DNA of 64,000 nucleotides, taken from positions 62,001 through 126,000 of the forward strand of contig NZ_FRFE01000011.1 in assembly GCF_900143695.1 (NCBI RefSeq), read 5' to 3'. Below are positions 27,301 to 36,404 of the stretch, piece after piece. A program made the translations under genes and the position numbers. Origin of the DNA: Desulfopila aestuarii DSM 18488. Lineage in GTDB: Bacteria > Desulfobacterota > Desulfobulbia > Desulfobulbales > Desulfocapsaceae. The notes under the pieces are model-generated. The model was given only the letters and a program-made list of their open reading frames with translations. It ran no database searches and was not told where the DNA came from. How positions within the stretch are numbered: position 1 is the stretch's first letter; each line of letters opens with the position of its first letter.

Positions 27301-29407
27301 ACGGGATAAACCGCTGGTTCTGATAATCGACGATGATCTGTCTATGCGTCTTGCCATGAAGGCCGCTATGGTCAGATCCGGATTTGAGGTGGTGATGGCG
27401 GAAAACGGTCGAGACGGCATAGAAATGTGTACTCGACGGGAACCGAATTTGGTGTTGCTTGATGTCGTCATGCCGGAGATGGATGGCTTTGAAACCTGCC
27501 TGGCAATACGTCAATTGCCGAGTGGAGAATTTACTCAGATTCTGATGGTAACCGGCCTTGATGATGTGGAGTCCACCGAAAAGGCATTTGAAGCAGGTGC
27601 TGACGGCTTTATTTCCAAACCAATCAACTGGGTGATGCTGGGGCATCGTGGGCGATATATGCTGAGGGCCGGTAAGGCCTTCCAGGAGCTGAGTAAATCC
27701 AGATTCAGACTTGAAAAAACGCAGCAGATGGCTCAGCTGGGTAATTGGGAAATTAACCTGCAGACCGGAGAATTCAGCTGTTCAGATGAGGCGTGCAGGC
27801 TGCTTGGACTAGGTGACAATCAACGGCCAATGAGTTTTGAGCATTTTTTCTTGACCGTATCGGCGGTGGAGAGAGATGAAATAAAAGATAGGATCGAAAA
27901 GGCGATCCTTGAGCGACGTTCGTTCAGGGTTCCCTATCGGGTCTCGCATCCCGACGGCTCACAGCGCTATATCCTCAATCAGGGAGAAGTACTGTTTGAT
28001 GATCAGCAGGTTGCTGTGATCATGTTAGGGGCGGTGCAGGATATCACCATGCAGAAGCTGGCCGAGGAGGAAATTAAACGGCTGGCCTTTTATGATGGAT
28101 TGACCGGACTTTCCAACCGGTTGTTTTTTATGAACCAGTTGGAGCAGGAAATCCTCTATGCCAAACGAAAGAGTACGATTTTTGCCCTGCTTTATCTCGA
28201 TCTCGATCAATTTAAACGGGTCAACGACACCTTTGGCCATTATGTCGGGGACCAGCTTTTGAAGAAAATTGCCTTGGATCTGCAAAACTGCATACGGGCA
28301 GCTGATATTGCATCAAGATTCTGCGACAATGACCTTGAAAAGCTGATAGCGCGGTTGGGAGGCGACGAGTTTACTATTATTCTCACAGGAGTCAGGAAGG
28401 TTGAGCATGTGGCAACTGTAGCCCGCAGGATTGTGAAGGAACTGCCCAAACCTTATACCATTGAAGGTCACGAGATAGCCATTACCACCAGTGTGGGTAT
28501 AAGTATGTACCCTGCCGACGGTAAGGACCCGAATATACTGTTAAAACACGCTGATACCGCTATGTATCAGGCTAAGAAAAGCGGCCGAAACAACTACCAG
28601 TTTTTCCGAAAAGAATTAAATGCTGAAGTTGTAGAGCGTTTCTCTCTGGAGCGTGACATATCGAGAGCACTTGATCGAAATGAGTTTATCCTCTACTACC
28701 AGCCAAAAATTGATTTGAGGTCTATGGGGATTGTTGGGGCTGAGGCACTGATTCGCTGGAATCACCCCGAGCGGGGAATGGTCTCGCCGGCTAAATTTAT
28801 CCCGATTGCCGAGGAGTCAGGCCAGATTGTCGGTATTAATAGATGGGTCGTCAAGACCGCCATCGAACAGTGGCAGAAATGGATCTCTACAGGACATGTA
28901 CCAGGCACAGTGGCAGTAAACATGTCGGGTTATCAGTTTGCCCAGCAGAAGGTTATGAACACGGTTGCTGAGGCTCTGGAGCTTTCAGGGCTTGATCCCG
29001 AGTTTTTGGAAATCGAGATTACGGAAAATATTCTGATGCAGAATATCAGTGAGGCGGCGGCAGTGCTTCAACAGCTGAAAAATATGCGGGTACGAATAGG
29101 CATCGATGATTTCGGGACCGGGTATTCTTCGCTCAGTTATATAAGCTCGTTTAAGGTTGATACTATTAAGATCGACCGTTCTTTTGTGATGGGCTGTATC
29201 GAAAAACCGGACAATCTTGTTATTATTAAGACCATCATTGCCATGGGCCAGAGTCTGGGCATCAAGGTGGTGGCGGAAGGGGTGGAAACCGCTGAGCAAC
29301 TTGAACTTATCCGACAGCATGGGGCGGACATGGCCCAGGGCTATTATTTCTCAAAGCCAGTGCCACCAGAGGAATATATAAGATTATTGGACAAGAAACT
29401 ATATTGA
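27281..29407 (+). CDS. Response regulator with PAS, GGDEF and EAL domains
   Basis: A 708-aa c-di-GMP turnover protein. REC occupies residues 1-125 with phospho-acceptor D61 ([13 protein letters not shown]); a PAS domain follows (about 150-260, [20 protein letters not shown]); then GGDEF at 360-364 (RLGGDEF), intact for cyclase activity, and EAL at 488-490 (GAEALIRW) with DDFGTGYSS and QGYYFSKP, intact for phosphodiesterase activity. The inhibitory RxxD site normally just before GGDEF is not seen: the preceding segment carries a short insertion ([11 protein letters not shown]). The gene overlaps the hybrid kinase by 20 bases, so they are co-translated; phosphorylation by that kinase is the obvious inference. 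Which activity dominates cannot be told from sequence. Confidence 0.93.
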   Translation: MIHSIPERDKPLVLIIDDDLSMRLAMKAAMVRSGFEVVMAENGRDGIEMCTRREPNLVLLDVVMPEMDGFETCLAIRQLPSGEFTQILMVTGLDDVESTEKAFEAGADGFISKPINWVMLGHRGRYMLRAGKAFQELSKSRFRLEKTQQMAQLGNWEINLQTGEFSCSDEACRLLGLGDNQRPMSFEHFFLTVSAVERDEIKDRIEKAILERRSFRVPYRVSHPDGSQRYILNQGEVLFDDQQVAVIMLGAVQDITMQKLAEEEIKRLAFYDGLTGLSNRLFFMNQLEQEILYAKRKSTIFALLYLDLDQFKRVNDTFGHYVGDQLLKKIALDLQNCIRAADIASRFCDNDLEKLIARLGGDEFTIILTGVRKVEHVATVARRIVKELPKPYTIEGHEIAITTSVGISMYPADGKDPNILLKHADTAMYQAKKSGRNNYQFFRKELNAEVVERFSLERDISRALDRNEFILYYQPKIDLRSMGIVGAEALIRWNHPERGMVSPAKFIPIAEESGQIVGINRWVVKTAIEQWQKWISTGHVPGTVAVNMSGYQFAQQKVMNTVAEALELSGLDPEFLEIEITENILMQNISEAAAVLQQLKNMRVRIGIDDFGTGYSSLSYISSFKVDTIKIDRSFVMGCIEKPDNLVIIKTIIAMGQSLGIKVVAEGVETAEQLELIRQHGADMAQGYYFSKPVPPEEYIRLLDKKLY

Positions 29408-29443
29408 CCTTATCTCTGCCTGATTGGGAAAGTCTAAAAGGAA

Positions 29444-29481
29444 CGCCTCAGCTGGAACAGGAACCTGTCCCGGCTGAGGCG
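29444..29481. terminator. Bidirectional terminator hairpin
   Basis: Nine-base arms CGCCTCAGC (29444-29452) / GCTGAGGCG (29473-29481), with an inner ACAGG / CCTGT pairing. It lies between convergent genes. On the minus strand it is followed by TTCCTTTTAG, on the plus strand by TAGTTGTTT. Confidence 0.7.
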
Positions 29482-29500
29482 TAGTTGTTTGGGGGATAGT

Positions 29501-30814
29501 TCAAATTTGTTCGCTTTCACGCCAAGCAGCCAAGGCGGCAAGTGATGCTTCTGCCCGTTTCTGCCCGCGAAACCGCTTCGGCACTTTCTTTTCCCAGGCA
29601 GGAAAAAGACCGAAGTTGACGTTGGACGGTTGAAAATGGGCGGGATCGCTGGTGGTTAGATGGCGGATAAGTGCGCCGAGTGCGGTTTCCGGTGGTGGTA
29701 CAACCGGGGACTTGCCGGTAGCTTTCCTGGCGGCGTTAATGCCGGCAAGCAGCCCCATGGCCGCCGATTCCACATAGCCTTCCACTCCGGAAAGCTGGCC
29801 GGCGAGCAGGATATCCGGCCGGTTTTTCACCTCGAGGCTCGGCAGCAGGATCTCCGGCGCACAGACGAAGGTGTTACGGTGGATGGAACCGAGGCGAACG
29901 AATTCGGCCTGTTCCATTCCCGGTATCATCCTGAAAATCCGCTTCTGTTCACTGTAGGTAAGTTTGGTCTGAAAACCCACCATATTGTAGGTTGTCCCCT
30001 CTTCGTTCTCCATTCGGAGCTGGACCACCGCATACGGATCCCTGCCTGTGCGCGGGTCGGGAAGGCCAACAGGTTTCATTGGTCCGAAGCGCAAGGTGTC
30101 CTCGCCTCGGGATGAGATAACCTCGACCGGCAGGCAACCCTCGAAGTACTTAGGTTCTTCAAATGCTTTCAAGGGAACATAGTCGGCTCTGTTGAGCTCG
30201 TGAATGAACAGTGAATAGCATTCTTTATCCATGGGGCAGTTCAGGTAATCACCAGGGCCCTCGTCGTAACGGGATTTGCGGTAGATGATTTCCATGTTGA
30301 GGGAATCGGCGCTGACGATGGGAGCGATGGCATCGTAAAAGGCGAGCCGTTCACGTCCGGTCAGTTTGATCAGGTCCTCGGTGAGCAGTTCAGAGGTGAG
30401 CGGGCCTGTGGCAAGAACAATGGGTTCCTCTGAAGGTGGAGGTAGTTCCCGTACTTCATGGCGGATGATCTCGATGTCGGGATGGGAGGTGAGCGTCTCG
30501 GTGATCATGGCAGAGAATTTCGCACGATCAACGGCCAGTGCCTTGCCGGCAGGAACCCGGCAGGCGAGAGCTGCCTGCATGATAAGCGAGCCACAGCATC
30601 GCATCTCTTCTTTTAGCAGGCCGACAGCTGAGGTTACATCGTCTGAGCGAAAAGAATTGCTGCAGACCAGCTCGCCGAGCTCCGGTGACTCGTGGGCGGG
30701 GCTGAACTGAACGGGTTTCATTTCATGGAGTGTAACGCGGCAACCACGTTGTACAGCCTGCCAGGCGGCTTCGGCACCGGCGAGGCCACCACCGATTACG
30801 GTTATATGTTGCAT
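29501..30814 (-). CDS. trmFO: Folate/FAD-dependent tRNA m5U54 methyltransferase
   Basis: Methylates U54 of tRNA using methylene-tetrahydrofolate and FADH2. The 437-aa protein opens with the FAD motif [15 protein letters not shown] (residues 6-20), then TLHEMKPV, and contains the conserved Cys51 in [12 protein letters not shown]. The C-terminal [13 protein letters not shown] motif is also present. The enzyme replaces the SAM-dependent TrmA in many Firmicutes and Desulfobacterota. Full length. The gene is followed (upstream in coordinates, minus strand) by a 3D lipoprotein and mutL, probably in one operon with mutL first. Confidence 0.95.
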   Translation of the reverse strand: MQHITVIGGGLAGAEAAWQAVQRGCRVTLHEMKPVQFSPAHESPELGELVCSNSFRSDDVTSAVGLLKEEMRCCGSLIMQAALACRVPAGKALAVDRAKFSAMITETLTSHPDIEIIRHEVRELPPPSEEPIVLATGPLTSELLTEDLIKLTGRERLAFYDAIAPIVSADSLNMEIIYRKSRYDEGPGDYLNCPMDKECYSLFIHELNRADYVPLKAFEEPKYFEGCLPVEVISSRGEDTLRFGPMKPVGLPDPRTGRDPYAVVQLRMENEEGTTYNMVGFQTKLTYSEQKRIFRMIPGMEQAEFVRLGSIHRNTFVCAPEILLPSLEVKNRPDILLAGQLSGVEGYVESAAMGLLAGINAARKATGKSPVVPPPETALGALIRHLTTSDPAHFQPSNVNFGLFPAWEKKVPKRFRGQKRAEASLAALAAWRESEQI

Positions 30815-30871
30815 ATTTTTCCTGCATTGAGGCGATCGTGATTAAGAGGACCGCTCTGGTTGATTTGAAGT

Positions 30872-31444
30872 TTATTTGGGGTACTCGATCTTAACCGGAA
30901 GTTTTTGTCGGCCCCACTGCAGAGCCTCGTCATGAGAGCTGAAATAGAGATCGATCCGGTTCCGGCCTTTGATGGCACCTCCGCGATCTTCGACCCGTCC
31001 CCAACCCCAGCCAGGTACATACATCCTGGTACCGAAGGGGTAGTAGCGGGTATCGGCGGCAATGGTACCATCTTCGGGCAGGAGAGACCAGGGCAGAATG
31101 CGTAAAGGAATCATCCAGGGATGGCCGGCAGTGTCCATGGAGAAAAGACCGGGTTGAGGTTCCTGAGGGTCTGTTCCGCTGGCTGTAAGACCGGTGTAGG
31201 GGCGACCGGCACCGGAACCGGCACTGACGTAACGGTTCCAGAAGTCAAGCTTGAGATAGCTCCAGCTTCCACGTTCCCAGCTGCAACAGACTGAGCAGCC
31301 GCAATAGGCTGTGGTCTCCATCATCTTGCTGACCGGCTCTTTGGCGCAGCCTCCGAGGATGAGTGTCGCGAGTCCAAGCAAACAGATAGTGTGAGAAGTG
31401 AATCTGCTGGTGTTGAAGTTGAAGTTTATGTTCGATAAAACCAT
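30872..31444 (-). CDS. Lipoprotein with C-terminal 3D domain
   Basis: A 190-aa predicted lipoprotein: hydrophobic ICLLGLATLILGG before a lipobox Cys (LGGC). After it comes a Cys-rich TAYCGCSVCC stretch and the 3D domain, named for its three aspartates (ADTRYYPFGTRMYVPGWG, VEDRGGAIKGRNRIDLYFSSHDEA). 3D domains occur in MltA-type lytic transglycosylases and in YuiC/Rpf-like cell-wall enzymes, so peptidoglycan cleavage in the periplasm is a reasonable expectation, not shown. The start overlaps the mutL stop by 19 bases. An envelope role next to a DNA-repair gene has no obvious meaning. Confidence 0.8.
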   Translation of the reverse strand: MVLSNINFNFNTSRFTSHTICLLGLATLILGGCAKEPVSKMMETTAYCGCSVCCSWERGSWSYLKLDFWNRYVSAGSGAGRPYTGLTASGTDPQEPQPGLFSMDTAGHPWMIPLRILPWSLLPEDGTIAADTRYYPFGTRMYVPGWGWGRVEDRGGAIKGRNRIDLYFSSHDEALQWGRQKLPVKIEYPK

Positions 31445-33393
31445 TTCTGTATTTCACGTTGATTGAACAGTTTCACCACCGGACGGCCATGGGGGCAGTG
31501 GGAAAAGAGATCTGCTTTTGCCATTTTATTCAGCAGGGCGTCAATTTCCCGGTGGCTGAGGGTTGTACCCGCCTTGACGGCTGCTTTGCAAGCCATGGTG
31601 GAGAGGATATGTTCGATTTTATCGCCGCTGTCACGACGGTTGGTTTCGCTGCCGAATTGTTCGAGGACATCGGCCAGTAGTACCGATGGGTTCGATTTTC
31701 CTGCAAGTGCGGGCACCGCAGAGATGAGATAAGAGTTGCCGCCGAATTCCCGAAGAGAGAAGCCCATCTGATCAAGTTCCTCCGCGTATTGTTCAACCAG
31801 TTTTGCCTGAAATAGAGTGAGTTCGACAGTTTCGGGAAAAAGAAGATTCTGGCGGACTACCGTTCCACCCAGGTATTGGCGGCGCAGTTCTTCAAACAGC
31901 AGACGCTCATGGGCTGCGTGCTGGTCGATAACCAATAGCTGGTTTTCATGGTTTCGGCAAAAGATGTAGAGATCGGAGAACTGACCGATAATCTGCAAGC
32001 CATGTCCCTCAGGGCTATCGGGCAAAAGGGTGGACTGCTGCGGGACAGCTGAGACTGTAGGGCGAGGTGTACAAGGTGCAATCGGTTCCTGTCGAGGTGC
32101 TGGCGGTTCTGCCGTTTTGAGCGTTGGACTCTCAATCTGGCGAGACGGGGCCTCCAACATTACCGATGTTGTATCAGGCTGGCGTATTGTTGGCGCAGCT
32201 TGTCTATTGCTCATCGGTGACGTCTGAGGCAGTGAGGTCGGTTTTGCGTGAGTTGTATGCTCTGGTGATGAAACAGAGACATGTACGGTTGCCGGTTCCG
32301 GTTGGAAAGGGCTTTCGGCCGGTTGATCACGTTCAAGCGGAATGGAGGTAGTGGCAGTTTTCCCGTCTCTACCGAACATCGTTGTCTGTAAACGTATCTG
32401 CTCATACTGCATGGCGGCGGCGACCGTGCTGCTGATAAGAAAATGGACGTCGCGACTGTTGCGAAAACGGACTTCATGTTTGGCAGGGTGGACATTCACA
32501 TCCACTTCGTCAGGAGGCAGAACAAGATGGATAAGACCGGCAGGGTTCTTGCCTTTCATGAGAAAATTGCGGAGTCCTTCGGCGACCCCGTGGCTGATCA
32601 TCCGATCTTTGACAGCTCGGCCGTTGACAAAAAGCCGTAAACGGGCCGGGCCGATGTTAAGTTTTTCTGGTGGCAGCAAAAAGCCGTAGACATATCGAGC
32701 TGATTGACTGTGGTGAGAATCTTCACCAACTTCGATAAATTCCCCACTGTAATTCATCACTGACGCTAATCGCTCCTGCAATGAGAGCGTGTTGTCCAGG
32801 GAGAATGATCGTTTGCCATTTACTGAAAGGGTAAAACTGATTTCCGGCCTCGCCAGAGCGTAATTTCTCACGACTTCGTCGATGTGGCCGAGCTCGGTGC
32901 GAACCGTGCGCAGGAATTTTTTTCTGGCTGGGGTATTGCCAAAGAGGTTACGGATCTCAAAGATCGTGCCGATACCACAACCCGCCTCATGAACTCGGAT
33001 GAGTTTTCCAAAATGGACTTCAGCCCGGGTGCCGAGTTCCTTATCGGTGCGTCGGGAGGTGATGGTCATCTTCGAGACCGACCCAATGGAAGGGATAGCC
33101 TCGCCACGAAAGCCAAGGGTGGAAATCGCAGACAGATCAGCGTCGGTGGTGATTTTCGAGGTGCCATGACGCTCAAGACTGAGCAGCACATCGTCCTCAT
33201 CCATGCCTTCACCGTTATCGATGATGCGGATGAGACCGGTGCCTCCACCTTCTATCTCGATTTCAATTCGGGTAGCACCGGCGTCGAGGCTGTTTTCCAG
33301 CAATTCTTTGACGACGGAAGCGGGACGTTCAACAACTTCGCCGGCGGCGATCTGGTTGGCGAGCTGTTCTGGTAATATACGGATTTTAGCCAT
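31426..33393 (-). CDS. mutL: DNA mismatch repair protein MutL
   Basis: Dimeric GHKL ATPase that links MutS mismatch recognition to strand cutting. The 655-aa protein has the N-terminal ATPase motifs ELLENSLDAGAT, IIDNGEGM and STLGFRGEAIPSI, a proline-rich linker (about residues 340-460), and a C-terminal dimerisation domain with the endonuclease metal motif DQHAAHERLLFEE (DQHA-x2-E-x4-E) plus a CPHGRPVV motif. It is thus the nicking type found where MutH is absent. Co-transcribed with the 3D lipoprotein, overlapping by 19 bp. No ribosome-binding site is apparent before its ATG. Confidence 0.95.
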   Translation of the reverse strand: MAKIRILPEQLANQIAAGEVVERPASVVKELLENSLDAGATRIEIEIEGGGTGLIRIIDNGEGMDEDDVLLSLERHGTSKITTDADLSAISTLGFRGEAIPSIGSVSKMTITSRRTDKELGTRAEVHFGKLIRVHEAGCGIGTIFEIRNLFGNTPARKKFLRTVRTELGHIDEVVRNYALARPEISFTLSVNGKRSFSLDNTLSLQERLASVMNYSGEFIEVGEDSHHSQSARYVYGFLLPPEKLNIGPARLRLFVNGRAVKDRMISHGVAEGLRNFLMKGKNPAGLIHLVLPPDEVDVNVHPAKHEVRFRNSRDVHFLISSTVAAAMQYEQIRLQTTMFGRDGKTATTSIPLERDQPAESPFQPEPATVHVSVSSPEHTTHAKPTSLPQTSPMSNRQAAPTIRQPDTTSVMLEAPSRQIESPTLKTAEPPAPRQEPIAPCTPRPTVSAVPQQSTLLPDSPEGHGLQIIGQFSDLYIFCRNHENQLLVIDQHAAHERLLFEELRRQYLGGTVVRQNLLFPETVELTLFQAKLVEQYAEELDQMGFSLREFGGNSYLISAVPALAGKSNPSVLLADVLEQFGSETNRRDSGDKIEHILSTMACKAAVKAGTTLSHREIDALLNKMAKADLFSHCPHGRPVVKLFNQREIQKWFYRT

Positions 33394-33596
33394 CGAAAAA
33401 AAGGAATTAACGTTGCGTGATAGGGATCACGTGGTACAGTGCATCAACAGTTAAGGATACACGAACAGATGATTTTTGTCAGTTGTGTCGTAAGCCTGTG
33501 AACCAGGGGTTCCATCACTCTCCCTCTCGCCAGGGTTGCCTTGCAATTCAGGAGATGATGACATAGCCCATCAACTATTACCATTATTATCCCCGC

Positions 33597-35468
33597 GTGT
33601 CAGACGAAAATCAAAGTCCCATCCCGAAGAGTAGTACCTCCACCACCACTCGCCGCAAGCTGCCCCTTGGGGAAAAACACATTATCGGTTTTCTGTTTGT
33701 CATATGTCTGTTGTTGACCGGTTTTCTCGGCAGCATGCTGCTGACGCTGAAATGTCTGGCGATTCCAGATCTGCGAAGTGTCGCCAACTATGCTCCCCTC
33801 CAGGCCTCTATTATTTACGACAGGCATGGTCATGAGGTCGATCGCATCTTTACCGAAAACCGCACAGTAGTGCAACTAGATGAGATGAATCCATTATTAC
33901 CGAAGGCCTTTGTTGCAGCGGAAGACGGCAGATTCTTCGAGCATCCTGGCCTTGACTGGTTTTCGGTTGTTCGGGCGATCTTTGCTAATGTGCGAAGCGG
34001 CAGAAAAAGCCAGGGCGGCTCGACAATCACTCAACAGGTGGCACGGGCGCTGCTTCTTTCCCCGGAGAAAACATACATCCGAAAATTCAAGGAGGCTATT
34101 CTCGCCTGGCGGATCGATACGCTGCTTACCAAGGAAGAGATTCTCTTTATTTATCTCAACCAGATCTATCTTGGTGAAGGCGCCCACGGGGTTGAAGCGG
34201 CAGCCCGGGTTTATTTCGACAAGAGTGCTATCCAGCTGAATCTTGCAGAGGTAGCTCTGCTGGCAGGATTGCCGCAAGCACCATCGCGGTATTCGCCGCT
34301 GAAAAATCCCGATTTGGCCCGAGGCCGACAGCGGTATGTCTTAAACCGGATGGCAGAAGATGGCTATGTCAGCGCTGAATCGGCCCGCGGCGCCTATGAG
34401 AAGGAGTTGAACCTTCGGACTGTTCATGAGCCCTATGCTGCTATGAACGGCTACTACCTTGATACAGTGAAGAAACAGGCTTTTGAGATACTTGGTCGAC
34501 CGCTACAGGAGGCTGGAGCAAAAATATACACTTTTCTCGATCAGGACCTGCAACAGCAGGCATATAACGCGGTTGGCAGTGGTCTGAAGGCGACCCGCTC
34601 ACGACAGGCCCTGAAGGGGGCCGTATCCCGGGAGGTTCCGCAAGGGGCGTTGGTCTGCCTGGAGAGAAAAACCGGTAAGGTACGAGCCATCATCGGCGGT
34701 GCTGACTATACCCAGTCACCCTTTAACCGGGCTACCCAGGCCCGTAGACCGGCTGGCTCAATTTTCAAACCGTTTGTTTATAGTGCAGCCCTCGAAAACG
34801 GCTGGCAGTCCAACTCGCTCATCAGTGACGCCCCGCTGGCAATATCCGGCCGTAAGGGTTCGACCTGGCAGCCAAAGAACTATACTGGACAATATCATGG
34901 TGAAATATCGCTGGAGACGGCTCTAGTCAATTCTTACAATACTGCAACGGTGCGGCTGATGCAGCATGTCGGTGTGAAGAAGGTCCATGAGATAGCAAAG
35001 AAGGTAGGAATTACCGCGGAGATGCCTCCGGATCTTTCTCTTGCCTTGGGGGCGGTGGATGTTTCGCTACTGGAAATGACGGCTGCCTACTCCACGTTTG
35101 TCAATAATGGACGTCGGGTAAGTCCTGACTTTATCGATGCAATTGTGGTGGATGGCCAGAAAAACGTCGTGCCGCTGCGCGCTCCAACTCTTGCGATGTC
35201 GCCGACTGTCGCCCTGCAGATGCGAATGATGCTGGAAAAAGTCATCACTGACGGAACCGGTAAACGGGCTGCAGGATTGGTTGGGAAGAGTGGTGGCAAG
35301 ACAGGTACTTCAGATAATAACAGAGATGCCTGGTTTATCGGTTTCAATGGGGATTATCTGGCCGGGGTGTGGGTCGGGCATGATCGGAACCAGAGTCTTG
35401 GCAATACCGAAAGCGGTGGCAGAACGGCTGCTCCTATCTGGCGTGAATTCATTGGAAAAACGAAGTGA
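33597..35468 (+). CDS. Class A penicillin-binding protein 1A
   Basis: Bifunctional peptidoglycan synthase anchored in the inner membrane. The 623-aa protein has a cytoplasmic N-tail, one transmembrane helix (about residues 29-52), a GT51 glycosyltransferase with catalytic E109 in VAAEDGRFFEHPG and GGSTITQQVARALLL, and a transpeptidase with Ser388-x-x-Lys391 (GSIFKPF), S-Y-N (VNSYNTA) and KTGTS (GGKTGTSDNNRDAWF). All catalytic motifs are present. It is shorter than E. coli PBP1A because it lacks the OB-like insertion. The GTG start is the only plausible in-frame codon; an ATG appears only inside the membrane helix. The gene diverges from mutL across 203 bp. Confidence 0.93.
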   Translation: MSDENQSPIPKSSTSTTTRRKLPLGEKHIIGFLFVICLLLTGFLGSMLLTLKCLAIPDLRSVANYAPLQASIIYDRHGHEVDRIFTENRTVVQLDEMNPLLPKAFVAAEDGRFFEHPGLDWFSVVRAIFANVRSGRKSQGGSTITQQVARALLLSPEKTYIRKFKEAILAWRIDTLLTKEEILFIYLNQIYLGEGAHGVEAAARVYFDKSAIQLNLAEVALLAGLPQAPSRYSPLKNPDLARGRQRYVLNRMAEDGYVSAESARGAYEKELNLRTVHEPYAAMNGYYLDTVKKQAFEILGRPLQEAGAKIYTFLDQDLQQQAYNAVGSGLKATRSRQALKGAVSREVPQGALVCLERKTGKVRAIIGGADYTQSPFNRATQARRPAGSIFKPFVYSAALENGWQSNSLISDAPLAISGRKGSTWQPKNYTGQYHGEISLETALVNSYNTATVRLMQHVGVKKVHEIAKKVGITAEMPPDLSLALGAVDVSLLEMTAAYSTFVNNGRRVSPDFIDAIVVDGQKNVVPLRAPTLAMSPTVALQMRMMLEKVITDGTGKRAAGLVGKSGGKTGTSDNNRDAWFIGFNGDYLAGVWVGHDRNQSLGNTESGGRTAAPIWREFIGKTK

Positions 35469-35535
35469 AAAAAATGACTGACATCGTTTGAAAAAACGAT
35501 GGATGATGAGGGATGAAGAGAGTGGGAGAATGGAA

Positions 35536-35569
35536 TCCAGTGGCGCTAAGAAAACTCAGCGCCACTGGA
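35536..35569. terminator. Perfect 12-bp hairpin between convergent genes
   Basis: TCCAGTGGCGCT (35536-35547) / AGCGCCACTGGA (35558-35569), 10-nt loop. Neither flank has a long T-tract, but the position between the PBP stop and the cold-shock stop suits a bidirectional terminator. Confidence 0.5.
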
Positions 35570-35578
35570 CAGCGCAGA

Positions 35579-35779
35579 TTATAACTTAGTTACATCCTTT
35601 GCTGCCGGGCCTTTCTGGCCGTCAATTACTTCAAAACGAACACGCTCGCCTTCTGCCAGCGATCTGAATCCGTCGGTCTGTATTGCTGAATGATGCACGA
35701 AGATGTCTTTGCCGCCGTCCTCTTCGATAAATCCAAAACCTTTCGCATCGTTAAACCATTTTACTGTTCCTACTGCCAT
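35579..35779 (-). CDS. Cold-shock domain protein
   Basis: Small OB-fold single-stranded nucleic-acid binding protein of 66 aa, CspA family. RNP1 ([11 protein letters not shown]) and RNP2 (DIFVHHSAI) are intact. AGGAG lies eight bases before the ATG. A possible hairpin between this gene and the RRM gene (ATCAGC at 35809-35814 pairing GCTGAT at 35835-35840) may act as a terminator or leader element. Its likely job is RNA chaperoning during cold or other stress. Confidence 0.93.
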   Translation of the reverse strand: MAVGTVKWFNDAKGFGFIEEDGGKDIFVHHSAIQTDGFRSLAEGERVRFEVIDGQKGPAAKDVTKL

Positions 35780-35884
35780 TGTTACTACTCCTGTATAAAG
35801 ATAGGGTTATCAGCCCCTGAGATAATGATTGGGTGCTGATGTATGATTCGGGCGTGTGCCCGGTGGTACCTCATGAACGTCGAA

Positions 35885-36148
35885 CTAGCGTCTACGCTTG
35901 CCTTTTTTCTGGGGTTTGGCTTCGCGACAGACGAGCTGACGGTTTTTGTATCCTTGTTTGTTCAAGGTTTCCATTGCTTTGTGACCGTCGGTGCGGTTTG
36001 CCATCTCGATGAAGGCGAACCCTTTCGAGCGACCGGAAAACTGGTCGATGACGAGATTTGCTTCGACTACCTCTCCATATTGATTAAAAAGGGCCTGAAC
36101 TTCAGCCTGGTTGATGTCATAAGGAAGGTTGCCGATAAAAAGTTTCAC
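35885..36148 (-). CDS. RRM-domain RNA-binding protein
   Basis: An 87-aa single RNA-recognition-motif protein of the Rbp type known from cyanobacteria and Desulfobacterota. It begins VKLFIGNLPYDINQAEV (RNP2 = LFIGNL) and contains RSKGFAFIEMAN (RNP1). A basic tail ends KKGKRRR. I placed the start at GTG 36148 because AAGGAG sits nine bases upstream; the longer ATG frame at 36208 adds an unlikely cysteine-rich leader. It lies 105 bp upstream of the cold-shock gene on the same strand, so the two RNA-binding proteins may be co-expressed. Confidence 0.88.
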   Translation of the reverse strand: MKLFIGNLPYDINQAEVQALFNQYGEVVEANLVIDQFSGRSKGFAFIEMANRTDGHKAMETLNKQGYKNRQLVCREAKPQKKGKRRR

Positions 36149-36339
36149 GTAAAAAAATCTCCTTGAAGCTGTGACCAGCACGGGAAGTTGTCGGCAACAA
36201 AAATGCAAAGAGAGGACTGCAAGAAGGATGTCGAGAAAGACTACGCGTGATCTATCTAAAATGTGTTAGGGTCTGAACAGTACAATAGATGGGGCTTGAT
36301 TACAAGAAAATAACGTGCGGAGGGTCACTCGGAGTGGAA

Positions 36340-36380
36340 TAGATGAAAACAGGACCGTCACGTGGAAGTGGCGGTCCTGT
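36340..36380 (-). terminator. Rho-independent terminator of pit
   Basis: ACAGGACCG (36349-36357) / CGGTCCTGT (36372-36380), inner CAC / GTG pairing, followed by TTTTCATC on the minus strand. It lies 25 bases past the phosphate transporter stop. Confidence 0.75.
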
Positions 36381-36404
36381 CCTTTTACAAGTCGTCTAGC
36401 AGGA

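Noticed and set aside
33416-33431. CGTGAT-aggg-ATCACG dyad between mutL and the PBP gene
   Set aside because: Six-base arms are short enough to occur by chance; no supporting promoter boxes seen.
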